DNA of 64,000 bases from Aurantiochytrium sp. KH105 (GCA_003116975.1 BGKB01000071.1:62001-126000), one strand, 5' to 3'. Counted from the stretch's first letter, positions 20,613 through 30,721 are shown. Notes: generated from the sequence alone by a model not told the origin. Numbers and translations are program-made.

Positions 20613-21447
20613 TCGAGGGAGTAGCTAGCTAGCTAGCTGACAGCAGCAAACAAGACGAAAACGAGACATTGGATGGCTTCAAACACATGCATTTTGCGAC
20701 CAAGAAGAAAAAAGAAAAAGAAAAAGGCAAGTCAGGAACGAGGACAAAAATAATTGTAAAAGTTGAACTCGGCGATGGCGGTGACTGTGTGGCGGAGCGA
20801 GCCTGCGTGCGGTCAGGCAAGACAAGCGCAGTGTCGATCCATCATTTCAAGACCACCCATCAAAACAAAGTATGATGATCTCGCCGGGCTTTTTCTGTGT
20901 GTGCAGACAAATGGAAATATGCGCTCGACGCAAGCGTGCACGCCTGCATACATGCATGCCAGTGACCATCTCATGGACCTTTTCTTGCATACAATTTTAT
21001 GTTTTGTTCGCTCGACGAAATGGTGAAACATGAAACAAAGGAGAAATGACTCGCGCCTTTTGTACGGGTGCTCTGGCGCTCCTTTTGCGGGCGTCGTAAT
21101 CTCACTTCTTCCTAGCGATTATAAAGAATGTAAAGCATACTGCATGCATCAAACTTGCTCTCTTGGTGCGTTGGTGCGATGGAGGACATAAGAGAGCAGC
21201 AAAAACTTGAAACTTTCCATTGCGACAATAAAAAAAAAGGAGATGATGAAAAATGATGCTGAGATTCGGCCACAAGGGCATTGAAATAAGACACGCATAA
21301 GTAATGAGCCTCTCTCATCCCGAATGCGTTCTCGGCAGCTCGACGGGACGGATCGACATGAGATGGGGTGGGGCGGGACGGGACGGGACGGGACGGATCG
21401 GGAAAGGAATGGTATGGAATGGAAAGTGATTGTTGCAAACGTCGGAG
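20613..21447. other. Convergent 3' region with G-rich tract
   Basis: Between two tail-to-tail genes. It contains (TAGC)n at 20622-20638, an A-rich stretch (20699-20730), and GGGACGGGAC units at 21362-21405. No gene is recognised. Confidence 0.5.
21362..21405. repeat. GGGAC pentanucleotide repeat, quadruplex-capable
   Basis: At least five G-tracts of three or more (GGGG, GGGCGGGAC, then GGGAC units) within 44 bases. This satisfies the G3-loop pattern for a quadruplex on the plus strand. Confidence 0.7.
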
Positions 21448-22332
21448 TTAAGCAGCGTCCAGACCAGCTGGCACAACACCTGTGAGGGACTGGTGCACCG
21501 AATGCAAGAGCAAGGTAGGAAAGTACGTGGAATGGGCAATCTCGTCGCGAAACTCGGAGAGCTGCGGAAGGGTGCCTGGTTGCTTGGCAACGTCATGGGC
21601 CACGCCCTGGCAGAGGGTCGCCATGAAGCCACCACTGTAGAAGAACATCCAAGGCTGCTGCGTGAGAAAGGACAGGAGATCTCCAAACATGCCAAAGACA
21701 AAGGGCATGGTGCCCTGGAATGGCTCGCGGCATGTGCTCAGCATAAAGGCCGCAAGACCCAGGTTGATGGGTTTGCGCGCCTTGTTGAGAACGCCACTGG
21801 CGGGCTCAACCATGAGTTTCTGCAGCGTGAGGCGCGCAGCGAGGAGCGTCGCGTACTGGCGCGCATCAAACGGCGTCGGTTCGCCGCGCTCGCCGAGGGC
21901 GTACATTTGAAAGGCGCGCGTTTGCACAAAGGCCTGCAACGCGCACATCTGGCTCAGGTACTTTTTGAACGTTTTGCGCAGTTTGTATGCAATCGCAATG
22001 GAAATCACGCTGAGTGCCTTGACACTGCGTGGAGCTGTCGTGTGCACCATGAGGGTGGCGCTCCAGAGGGCTGCTGTCGACATGGAGAGGATTGGGCTCC
22101 CGCTGCTCGTGAGCGCCTCATCCATTTCATTGAGAAGGCCAAAATTGTACGTCAGCTGCAAGACGAGACACATGCAGTGATAAACAAGGTTATTCATCTT
22201 GTCATGATCCCGCCGGAAATGCCGGTACGCCCGCTCGTACGGGGCTCCGAGACTCTGGTTCATGAACGGCTTGTACGGCATGCAAAAGAACGGCGCCGAC
22301 CCGTACATGGCAAGTTTCGAGATGACACTCAT
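21448..22332 (-). CDS. Mpo1-like (DUF962-related) multi-pass membrane protein
   Basis: 294 residues from the ATG at 22332. Near the N-terminus, YRHFRRDHDKMNNLVYHCMCL matches in spacing the His/Asn/His core of yeast Mpo1 (Y..FYHHNPKNVLIHSI). Near the C-terminus, a W-x5-GG helix followed by QGVAHDVAKQPGTLPQ and YFPTLLLH resembles the second conserved Mpo1 block, with a His after a helix. Mpo1 is an ER iron-dependent dioxygenase for alpha-oxidation of phytosphingosine-derived 2-hydroxy fatty acids. The protein here is about 100 residues longer because of a middle insert (about 115-215) not recognised. Hydrophobic helices predict four or more membrane passes. The family call rests on motif pattern only. 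Confidence 0.55.
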   Translation of the reverse strand: MSVISKLAMYGSAPFFCMPYKPFMNQSLGAPYERAYRHFRRDHDKMNNLVYHCMCLVLQLTYNFGLLNEMDEALTSSGSPILSMSTAALWSATLMVHTTAPRSVKALSVISIAIAYKLRKTFKKYLSQMCALQAFVQTRAFQMYALGERGEPTPFDARQYATLLAARLTLQKLMVEPASGVLNKARKPINLGLAAFMLSTCREPFQGTMPFVFGMFGDLLSFLTQQPWMFFYSGGFMATLCQGVAHDVAKQPGTLPQLSEFRDEIAHSTYFPTLLLHSVHQSLTGVVPAGLDAA

Positions 22333-22444
22333 CTTGTCTAAGCTCGCGGTCCAATCCGAACTGGAACGATCGAAAGAAATCAACGCTTCAAAGCTAAGCA
22401 ATCTCGTCAGCGAGCTCGTTTCAAATGTACTGTGACGTCACGGA

Positions 22445-22472
22445 TCTCTCTCTCTCTCTCTCTCTCTCTCCT
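22445..22472. repeat. (TC)n microsatellite
   Basis: About 13 copies of TC, about 110 bases upstream of the Mpo1-like start codon. Confidence 0.93.
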
Positions 22473-23735
22473 CTCGTAATCTCTCTCGCTTGCGCGCGCT
22501 TGGGCTCTCTCTCCCTTGCAAGTTGCAGCGAAAGCGTACGAGTTTGGGCTCTGCTGCGCCGACAACGCGAGGGCCGGACAACTTGCCCGCCCCAACGAGG
22601 CGGCGTCTGGCACTGGCGCAACCCCTTGGGCGCGACCTGAACCCTCTTGGCGCCGGGCTCTTTGTCTGGCGTTCTACGTACCCTCGTGCCTGCGGCGAGA
22701 AGTCGCGGCAGGTCTGCGTCGCGCGCTACGGAGCAGCGGCGAGCCCGTTTTCGCGCCCTCGTCCCTGGCCTTGACCTCCGGGTCGTTCACGCGCAGCGCC
22801 TCGAGCGGGGTTTGCCTCGAGCGGCGCCGCGTCTCGTGCCGCTCTTGCTGCGCTTTCCGTCCGACATGCCCAAAGACGGGAAGCTAGAGAGATAGTTCTC
22901 GCCGTTGGTCAGGCGAGCGGAGCGGGGTTATATATACATCATTTGAAGGCATGCAGAGGCTCGAACCCGGGTCACTGGCAGGTCTCGTACTCCGGCGACG
23001 CGGTCGACGCCGCCTCGAGCGGCAACAATTCTTCGTTGGCCTGAGAGCAGAGCTCAAGCAGCCAGCTCCAGAGAGGAAAATCTCGAGTACACACTCCTCT
23101 TCGGGGACCCATCGGGGACCCCTAGGCGCGAGGACCCCTCCTCGAGGACCCCCTCTTCGGGGACGCCGGCCTCGAAGACGGCGGCGCGGACGGCGTCAGC
23201 GTTCGGCAGCACAGGCTCAGCCGCCGCGATCCGCTGCACGCGCTCGCGAGGCTGGCGAGGCGAGGCCTCTTCAGCTATGTACACTCGCCAGGGTCGCTGG
23301 CAGCGGCGCGGCGCATCGAGGTATGCGCGCGTGCGTCAGTCAGCCTTGCGCGCGGCGCTGCGGTAGGTAGCCAGCGAGCTCTCGTGAGAGCTGGCGTGCA
23401 CACCAGGGTCATAGCAGTCCCTAGGGTGCGGCTAGCCACTGGCAAGCTGGCTCCGGCGCGCGGAAGAAGCAGGAGGGCCTAGCGGTATCCTCTAGCGAGT
23501 CCCTACGAGGCCCGGCCGGGATATCCCGCTCGCGCAGGCTGGGAATCCAGGTTGCCAGTTGTGTTGGTAGAGTAGCTATAGCTACAGCAAGCACGCAACG
23601 ACCGACCGGCGGCGGCAGGTTGGACGCAGCTGCCACTGCTGCAGCGGCGCAGCGCGCGGGAGTGCGGAGCGAGCGGCGGCTGGCGGCCGGCCGGCCGGCG
23701 GGGTCCTGCCGCGGAGAAGGGCTCGTCTCAGCTTA

Positions 23736-23772
23736 GCTCGTCTCGTCTCGTCTCGTCTCGTCTCGTCTCGCT
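23736..23772. repeat. (TCTCG)n repeat
   Basis: Seven near-perfect copies of TCTCG upstream of the PH coiled-coil gene. Confidence 0.88.
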
Positions 23773-23863
23773 CGTCTCGTCGCGCGGCATCAGCAGCAGC
23801 AGGAGGCAACGGCGAGGAGGAAAGAGAAGGGTGATATTTTGAAAGACGGGAAGGAAGTCCGGG

Positions 23864-23907
23864 TTTGTTTGTTTGTTTGTTTGTTTGCTGGCTGGCTGGC
23901 TGGCTGG
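23864..23907. repeat. (TTTG)n followed by (CTGG)n
   Basis: Two adjoining tetranucleotide arrays of about six and five copies, about 0.8 kb upstream of the PH coiled-coil gene. Confidence 0.9.
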
Positions 23908-24136
23908 GACGCGCGCGCGGGCGCGGTGCAGAAAGGCAACCGGGCTTAGGCGAGGCGAGGCGCGGACGGCGCAGAGCGCGGCGAGGGGGCACCGGGGCAG
24001 GCGCGCAGGAGGCAGGCAGGCGGCCGTCGCACCCACCTTGGGCGGGCAAAGCGCGTCCGTTCATCGGTTGGTCGCTCGAAAACATTGATCCATTCGCGCA
24101 CTCACAGTCAACTGGTTCACTCGTTCATTCTTTCTT

Positions 24137-24172
24137 CTTTCTTCTTTCTTTCTTTCTTTCTTTCTTTCTTTC
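24137..24172. repeat. (TTTC)n microsatellite
   Basis: About eight copies of TTTC in the upstream region of the PH coiled-coil gene. Confidence 0.9.
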
Positions 24173-24183
24173 GACCGCTCGCT

Positions 24184-24268
24184 CGTTTGAATTTGTTGAC
24201 TGTGAATTTGATTCGAATTCGAGATTGTGAATTTGAATTCGAATTTGAATTTGCATTCGAATTCATTC
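24184..24268. repeat. TTTGAA/TTCGAA hexamer island
   Basis: Degenerate tandem GAATTTGAATTCGAA units. AT-rich island in GC-rich DNA, related to those at 13656 and 54739. Confidence 0.85.
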
Positions 24269-24713
24269 GTCCAACGCGGCAGTCTTGAGCGCGCCGCGAG
24301 CGAGCTCGGGCAGGCAAGGCCAGGCGCCCGCGGCGTCGGCGCGGAGAGCCCTCGCTTGCCGCGCGCAGCTAGCCAGCCAGCTAGCCAGCTAGCTAGCTAG
24401 CGAGGTCCGCGTCGCGCAGCGTCGGTCGGAGCGCCGCACATCAATCAATCAACCTCACTCATCACCGCGGCGCGAGAGCGTCCGGTCCACGCGGGCGGGC
24501 TCGCGCCAGCTAGACCGCCAGACCGCCAGACCTCCTTCTCCGCCGCGGACGCCGTCGCGGACGCCGCCGCGGTCGCCGTGCGCGCCCGCGAGAGGGCGCG
24601 GCAGAGCGCCTTCCCCGCGCGCGGAGAGCTCTCGGGCGGAGCCTCGGAAATTGGCGATCGAGCGCACTGCAGCGTGCGAGAGGATCGCACGCAGTCGCGC
24701 AAGGGCGGGCGCC

Positions 24714-26747
24714 ATGGAGACGGCCTCCGAGGAGCTGCGCAAGTCCACGGACGCGGCGCGGTCGACGGTGGCGCAGCTGGCGCGCAGGCTGTCGGTGTGC
24801 GGCGGCGGCGGCGGCGGCAGCAGCGAGGACGACCTGCACGTGCTCGCGGAGAAGCTCGAGGACCAGGTCGCGAGCTGGCTGGAGAGATGCGACAAGGACG
24901 CGCACGCTCTCGGCGAGGAGCGCGCGCGCCTGCGCAAGGACCGCAAGGACCTCGATGAACTCAAGGAGGCGCTACATGAGGGCATGGAGCGTCTCGCGGA
25001 GGGGCGCCAGGAGATGACGCAGATCCAGGCAAAGTTCGCCAAGGCAAGAGACGAAATCGCGCACGAAAGGCGGCGCCTCGCTGAGGACTGGGCCAAGCTC
25101 GCCCTCGAGCAACAGCGCGCCGCCACCGCCAAAACTGCGAACGCCGAGGCATCCTCAAGAGATGAGGCCGCCGCGCGCTCCACGACCGCTACGGTTTCCA
25201 ACCTCACAGCCGAAAACGAGCGTCTCCTGGCCGAAATCCAAGACGCTGCTCGCGAACGCGAGAATCTTCAGCAACAACTCGACCTTGCCAAGCGCGAGCT
25301 TCAGCCCGTCCAAGACACTGCTGGCAAGCTGAGGGATGAACTGGACACCACCAAGCACGAGCTCAAGGCTGCGCTCGCCAAGGCTTCGGAATGGCACGAA
25401 AAGCACGACAACCTCGCGGCTCAGTTCGCAACCCTCTCGGGCGAAAACGAGGCTCTGCGAATCGAGACGAGTCGTCTCGAGGCCGCTCGTGCTAGTCGCG
25501 ACACCGAGTACGAAGCATTGCGTAAGGAGAGAGATGACCTCAAATTACAACTTAAATCACTCGCCGCCGCCTCAGCAGCGGCCGCCGTGGAGGCGGACGC
25601 TGCAAAGAGCCGGGCTCCCCAAGATGTTCACAACGCCGCACAAGCGATCCTTGCTCAATCAACCCAAGCCGCCCAGCCCAAGGGGGAAGCTTCGGGCGGT
25701 GTCCTTCGAAGCGCACACACTAGCAGCAGCAGCAACAGTAGCAGTAATTCGAGCAGCGAGAATCCAAGCGACAGCGCTGCAGACAAGACGTCCGGCCCGG
25801 CCGGAGATCAGAAAAACCGCGATCAAAACAACAATGGAGCAGCAGCAGCAGCAGCCGCAGCAGCCGTCAATGAGGAAATGGTCTTTCTCCAGGTCGAAAA
25901 TCAGCTTCTCATTGACCAAAACACGGCGCTTCGTCGACAAGTCCAAATGGTGCAGGCTGATCTGGCCCGCATGACGGAAACGGAACCTGCCAGCCCGACC
26001 TCCGGCAAGAGTCTCCTCGCAGACGACGCGAGCCCAACTTCTCCCAAATCCTCTTTGCAACGGAACTCAAATGTAAGCCGAATGCCGCTGCGTTCGCTGC
26101 GTCGCGCCAGCAGCGCTTTCATGGCCAAAGTTGCCGACGCGTCAGCGCATCACAATCATGGTTCGCACGCTGAAATCCCTCGCATCGACAAAAACTCTTC
26201 CCTACAATCAGAACTGTTTCTCCACCAGCAAGAGTCCTCTTCCGATGTCTCTTCCATCTCGCGAACCTCTAGCTTCAGCCGCAAGACCGGCTACGTCATG
26301 ATGGCGGACGGCCTCACCATCACAAACGATATTCGTTGGGTCAGGCAGTATTTGGTGGTAACAGGCAGCAGCTTCGCGCTTTTCCCGAGCAAACGCGTCT
26401 CCGAAACATGTTTGGACGACGATCCCGGACGGTGGACCGCGCCGACCGGCTTTGTTGCGCTTTTGACGAGCGACATACACACTACAGCTACGCGCGCCTC
26501 CATCTCTACCGCGCAGGACGGTGCAGTGGGCGACGAATGCCACGATGAGACGGACAAAACCGAAGAAAGCAAAAAGGCAGCGGCCCGCATGCACTTGCTG
26601 GTGGGCCCTGACCGTGCTGTGCAAAAGCATGTCAACGCAAAGAGGCGCATCTTCGACCGTCGTTCGCCTCCCTTTCTCTTTCGCGCTGGCGAGAGCGATC
26701 TGGTCGAATGGTGCGATGCCATTAATGACGCCATTGCCGCCGCATGA
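24714..26747 (+). CDS. Coiled-coil protein with C-terminal PH-like domain
   Basis: 677 residues. The ATG at 24714 is in the context GGGCGCCATGGAG. After a short N-terminus with a Gly run (CGGGGGGSS), a long heptad-rich coiled coil covers about 40-290. Low-complexity Ser/Asn and poly-Ala segments follow, then a short coiled coil (about 385-430), a Ser/Pro phospho-rich linker, and a C-terminal PH-like fold (about 525-677) with WVRQYLVVTGSSFALF and a final helix VEWCDAINDAIAA. PH domains of this type usually bind phosphoinositides, but the basic binding loop is not distinct. The overall architecture suggests a membrane-linked scaffold. No named orthologue is recognised. Confidence 0.8.
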   Translation: METASEELRKSTDAARSTVAQLARRLSVCGGGGGGSSEDDLHVLAEKLEDQVASWLERCDKDAHALGEERARLRKDRKDLDELKEALHEGMERLAEGRQEMTQIQAKFAKARDEIAHERRRLAEDWAKLALEQQRAATAKTANAEASSRDEAAARSTTATVSNLTAENERLLAEIQDAARERENLQQQLDLAKRELQPVQDTAGKLRDELDTTKHELKAALAKASEWHEKHDNLAAQFATLSGENEALRIETSRLEAARASRDTEYEALRKERDDLKLQLKSLAAASAAAAVEADAAKSRAPQDVHNAAQAILAQSTQAAQPKGEASGGVLRSAHTSSSSNSSSNSSSENPSDSAADKTSGPAGDQKNRDQNNNGAAAAAAAAAVNEEMVFLQVENQLLIDQNTALRRQVQMVQADLARMTETEPASPTSGKSLLADDASPTSPKSSLQRNSNVSRMPLRSLRRASSAFMAKVADASAHHNHGSHAEIPRIDKNSSLQSELFLHQQESSSDVSSISRTSSFSRKTGYVMMADGLTITNDIRWVRQYLVVTGSSFALFPSKRVSETCLDDDPGRWTAPTGFVALLTSDIHTTATRASISTAQDGAVGDECHDETDKTEESKKAAARMHLLVGPDRAVQKHVNAKRRIFDRRSPPFLFRAGESDLVEWCDAINDAIAAA

Positions 26748-27517
26748 CCATTTTCCAAAATTCAACGAGCGACTCCCGCCCTTCATGTCCATGATCAGGG
26801 CTATCGGCAGTCGCGTGGCGCGCACGGGTGACTAGACAGTCAATTCTCTGGGCAGCGAGCAGCAATGATGATCGCTTCAGCTTCCGTTGCCGAAGGATCA
26901 CGGTGTTGTCTCGCCGATTCTCTCTGGGGCCGGTGAGAAAACTTCGCAGAGCGAGATGACCGACCGACCATATGACTGAATCAAGCAAGAAGGAAAACGA
27001 GGTCGGGTGACTGCAAGTCAAGCCAGGTTTTCTCAAAAGTCTCGAAGCACGAATTTTTTACTTCGCATCCTCATTGTCACAAAACAGCCAAGAAGTGCAA
27101 GCACAACAGCCTCACAGACCCGGCCAAGAAACAGATGCAAGTCGCTGCAACGGAGGACGGGATGACCGACGACTGTCGCCACCTTTTGCTACATCCCGCT
27201 CTTGAACAACGAGATCGACGCGGTGGCGATCAGGGTCTCGAACGTCGTCGGATGGATGCGTGCATCTTCTCTCAAGAGCCCGCTCGCTCCATACTTTGCA
27301 AAAAACGACAAGAAAACGCATCGAGTTCATTCGTGTGACGAAAAACCATTTCGTCGTACGATTTTTCACGGAAGCCAAGAGACAACCTTTGTGCTCTTGG
27401 AATCTGTTTCACATTATAGGAGAGATGATTTCTCGTTCTTGTATTCTTCTCTCCGTTGTCATACTTTTCTTTTTTACAGTTAGTTTCATCATCTTTCCAA
27501 AAAAACAAAAAACATTT
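26748..27517. other. Convergent 3' region, no gene seen
   Basis: 770 bases between tail-to-tail genes. T-rich near 27465-27540. No recognisable protein and no long repeat. Confidence 0.5.
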
Positions 27518-30500
27518 TTATTGTTGTTGCTTTTCACTTCGTCGTCTCTTGTAGTACAGACAGTACGCAGACGAGCTCACCACGGAGGCCGCTCGCACTT
27601 CCGTGATGCTGCTATCATCGCATAAATACCATGCTACAGGGCTGGAGGCCGACTCCTGACGGGCCACGTGCGCCGTGTAATGACCCATACCCGCAGTGCC
27701 CATGTGGTTCGTCACAGCAAAAAGGTCAAACACTGTGTCTTCCTTTTCCTTGTCACCACCAAAATCTGCCAAAAAGGGAGCGAGATCTAACTCCTCGAGA
27801 GGAAAATCCACCAGCGACATGATTTTACGGTGACTCCGCGGCTCAAATCGCTTCAAGCATAAAATAAGTACCTCGGGAAGCCGAATGATGCGCATTGTTT
27901 TATCGGCCTCTTGATCAGTCTTGCACTTCGGGCAGCTCCACGCATTTCCCGTGCCGAGCCGCTCTCGATTAGAGAAGAACTCCAAGCACTCGTGCAAACT
28001 GTAAATTTCACCGCTCACGCGATGCATGGATGCCACGCGTGACTGGTGTGCCACTCGTGCCTCGTGAGTGCGCGCACTCTCGTGTTGGACGGTCGCTGTT
28101 GTTGGCGCTTCCTGATACGGGACGGCAACCTTCTTCTTGTTTCGTTGCTTCTTTCTCTTTCGCGCCGCTGCTCCGGTACGCTTGCGGTCCTTCTTTGACT
28201 TGCCCGTCGAGCAAGGACTCTCTGCCGTTTGGCTTTGATCGTCCCATATGGCAGCCAACACGAAAAAAGCTTTGGGCACACAGTCTTCAAGGCTTCTCGC
28301 ATCATCGTCGGGAAAGTACACCATTTCTTCAGCATGACCATGTCTCTCGGAAACCACGTCTGCATCGTTGGATTTCATCTCTGCGGGAACGCTGGCGTCC
28401 GAGCCCGCAAGATCGCTTCCATTCTTTGAAGTGCTTGTCGAGCATGTTACCCCCTCCTTGCCTTCTTCCTCGCCTTCATCGTCGACCGACATGGCATCAG
28501 ATGTTCCCGGCGGAATCGACGTCTCGTCTACTGTGTGGTCAGCTGGAGCACAACAACCCTCGACGACGATATCTTCCCCATTATGATCAACGAAACGGAG
28601 CCTGAGCGCGCGTCCCTCACGCTCCAGCATGGACGCGTCGCGCGTGTCGAGGCCCGTACTCAGCAATCTCAGGAGCCGTGAGATAGCCATGCGGACTTCA
28701 AGGCATGTTCGTGATGCAGACACACGGAGCAAAAGCGGTAGACCTACTGTCGGCGCCTCTGGAGAATCACTCGATCTGTGCAGGACAAAGATCTCCCGCA
28801 CATCGCTACCCACTCGCGACTCTCTCCTTTCAGAACCATTTTCTGCCGTCGTACTCGCGTTAAGACGCTCCGTTTCCCCCCTTTTATGGCTCGATGACAG
28901 CTGCACCTCAAGCAGCGCTGGGTCGGCCAGCTCGTACATGTAAAGCTCGCAATTCGGATCCAACAACAAACGCACCGACTCGTTGTCTGTGTAATCGCGC
29001 ACAATCGCATGATGCCTTAGCTGTACGAGAAGTTGATGCGCAGGCGCGACTCCGCAGAGTTCCGCGAGCTTGCTCTTAAGATGACGGCAGCTGTCCACAG
29101 CTCTGACGCCGACAGCGTAGCGGACCCGCGAGAAGACAAGGCTTCCGGACTTGTCTTGCACCTGCCGCACTACGGTCACCGTCACGATGCGGTCGCGATC
29201 AACGGGGATGGCCAACGGAAGGAACATGAACGGCGTAAAGGTGTGCGACTCAAATTTGCAGCGCGGGCAGGCCACCGTGTTGTGCAGCTGGCCTTGAAAA
29301 ATGTGCGTCACCATGGAATGCTCGCGGCGAAGGTGCTTGGCCCATGACTCTGCTGCGAGGTCTGCGATAGATCGCGGCGGGTCGCTGACGTTGTCGACTT
29401 CTGCAAAATACGGCTTGATGTGAACCAAATTCAGATCTTCGTGAAGCGTATCGAGCAGAAAGATGAGAAGTTCCTGAGCGTCATGCTGCATGAATCCGGC
29501 GAACTGGCCGCCAGACCCAGGAAGCGTGCCAATGGCCCTCTTCATCATCACAGGCGTGATCGTCGGGCTCGAGCCAAACCACAATTCCTTGATGAGCGAA
29601 TCCCACACCATCGCAAAGCGCGCGCCCGTCCCAAGCACGCTTTCGAGATTGCGGTCCTGTCTGAACTTATTGGACAAAAAATAGCGCGTCAGCGGCCAGC
29701 AGTTACTCAGACATTGCAGCGTAGAGTTCATGTAGCATGTATTGCCAAGATTTCGAAGTCCCACGAGTCCGCGGAACTGATTTTCCTCCATATTTGGCGA
29801 ACACCGTTTGCGATGGAAACGCCACGCGCTTGCTTGACAGTCCACGCTACAGTAGCGCGCTCGACGACACTTGCCGCACACTTTGCTCGCCTTTGGATCG
29901 CAGCACGAGAGGCAGTCTCGTGCGCCAGCAGACCCAGGTCGCACGCGACAAACGGCCAAGTGAGACCATTTCGCATCCCAATGCTGTGGGTCTTTGGGAA
30001 GATCAAAAGCTTCGTAAATGCTGCTCGATCGTCGCTTGCGTGCAACTGCAGGAGAGCTCGCTGGTGAACGAGGTGTTGCTGGGTTTTGAGGCTCGTAAAA
30101 AACAACCTCCTCACGCCTGTACTCATCGTCTGACGCACTTGCAGCGTCAGCGGATGACGGTTTCTCGAGTTGTTTCTTGGTGGGCACATGTGCGTGCCAT
30201 GCTTGCAACGCGCGCCACGCTTCTTCAGGAATCCAGACGAAATCGATTGAAGGCACCCCATTTCCAGGACCGCAAGTGCTGTCTGCTAGACTCACGGGAC
30301 CCGGCGCATTTTGTGCGCTCGAGGCGTCCTGATTTGAGATCGTGGCCCGATCATTGAAAAACCCAGTCCAAGATTTCCATTGGGACCACCACGTCGCCGA
30401 AACTGCAACAAATCGTCCGCGAAGCTGCGTTGCATCAGCGCATGACTCAACGCCAGCAAGTGCTTCTTGCGGCGAAATCCCAGCCTGTTCAAAGCAGCGT

Positions 30501-30721
30501 TCCACTGTCCCTCTCTCTAACGTGATCTGATCGGATCCGCCGTCGCTTGAAGCCTCATCCAGGGTATGTTTGACACAAGCATCCGGTTCGCCAATAGACC
30601 GTGGAGTCCAGGTGGCTGGCTCAGGTCTGTCGCGACGCGAAACTTGAGTTGGCTTTCCTGACATTTTTACACGAAGTAGTGGTCTTGGTGGCGACTCGCT
30701 TGTTCCGTGTTGTGCTGGCAT
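27518..30721 (-). CDS. Ubiquitin-specific protease (USP) with N-terminal MYND zinc finger
   Basis: 1067 residues from the ATG at 30721; Met20 (30664) is an alternative. A disordered N-terminus precedes a MYND finger (about 275-312; CLSCCDPKASKVCGKC, then RYCSVDCQ and HRKRC). The peptidase domain starts with GLRNLGNTCYMNS, catalytic Cys329, and ends with MGHYTAHV, catalytic His1014, followed by WYLCDDSSITEV with the third-residue Asp. Zinc-binding CPRCKFE and SCPKCKTD pairs are present. An insert of roughly 350 residues splits the domain and ends in a Lys/Arg-rich and acidic stretch. The MYND-before-Cys-box order is that of plant UBP15-19-type enzymes. Function: removal of ubiquitin from substrates. 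It is divergent to the Rtt106-like gene. Confidence 0.92.
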   Translation of the reverse strand: MPAQHGTSESPPRPLLRVKMSGKPTQVSRRDRPEPATWTPRSIGEPDACVKHTLDEASSDGGSDQITLERGTVERCFEQAGISPQEALAGVESCADATQLRGRFVAVSATWWSQWKSWTGFFNDRATISNQDASSAQNAPGPVSLADSTCGPGNGVPSIDFVWIPEEAWRALQAWHAHVPTKKQLEKPSSADAASASDDEYRREEVVFYEPQNPATPRSPASSPAVARKRRSSSIYEAFDLPKDPQHWDAKWSHLAVCRVRPGSAGARDCLSCCDPKASKVCGKCRRARYCSVDCQASAWRFHRKRCSPNMEENQFRGLVGLRNLGNTCYMNSTLQCLSNCWPLTRYFLSNKFRQDRNLESVLGTGARFAMVWDSLIKELWFGSSPTITPVMMKRAIGTLPGSGGQFAGFMQHDAQELLIFLLDTLHEDLNLVHIKPYFAEVDNVSDPPRSIADLAAESWAKHLRREHSMVTHIFQGQLHNTVACPRCKFESHTFTPFMFLPLAIPVDRDRIVTVTVVRQVQDKSGSLVFSRVRYAVGVRAVDSCRHLKSKLAELCGVAPAHQLLVQLRHHAIVRDYTDNESVRLLLDPNCELYMYELADPALLEVQLSSSHKRGETERLNASTTAENGSERRESRVGSDVREIFVLHRSSDSPEAPTVGLPLLLRVSASRTCLEVRMAISRLLRLLSTGLDTRDASMLEREGRALRLRFVDHNGEDIVVEGCCAPADHTVDETSIPPGTSDAMSVDDEGEEEGKEGVTCSTSTSKNGSDLAGSDASVPAEMKSNDADVVSERHGHAEEMVYFPDDDARSLEDCVPKAFFVLAAIWDDQSQTAESPCSTGKSKKDRKRTGAAARKRKKQRNKKKVAVPYQEAPTTATVQHESARTHEARVAHQSRVASMHRVSGEIYSLHECLEFFSNRERLGTGNAWSCPKCKTDQEADKTMRIIRLPEVLILCLKRFEPRSHRKIMSLVDFPLEELDLAPFLADFGGDKEKEDTVFDLFAVTNHMGTAGMGHYTAHVARQESASSPVAWYLCDDSSITEVRAASVVSSSAYCLYYKRRRSEKQQQ

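Larger units (their letters stand above)
22333..24713. other. 2.4 kb divergent intergenic region, repeat-rich
   Basis: No gene is supported. It contains (TC)n at 22445-22472, a TATATATA patch with a tRNA B-box-like element at 22929-22970, repeated GGGGACCC units at 23100-23165, (TCTCG)n at 23736-23772, (TTTG)n at 23864-23887, (CTGG)n at 23888-23907, (TTTC)n at 24137-24172, a TTTGAA/TTCGAA island at 24184-24268 and GCTAGC runs at 24367-24402. Long open frames here are compositional. Confidence 0.5.

Noticed and set aside
22950..23025. tRNA gene
   Set aside because: A B-box-like sequence is present but the T-stem has a mismatch, no acceptor stem pairs, and no anticodon arm of five pairs can be drawn.
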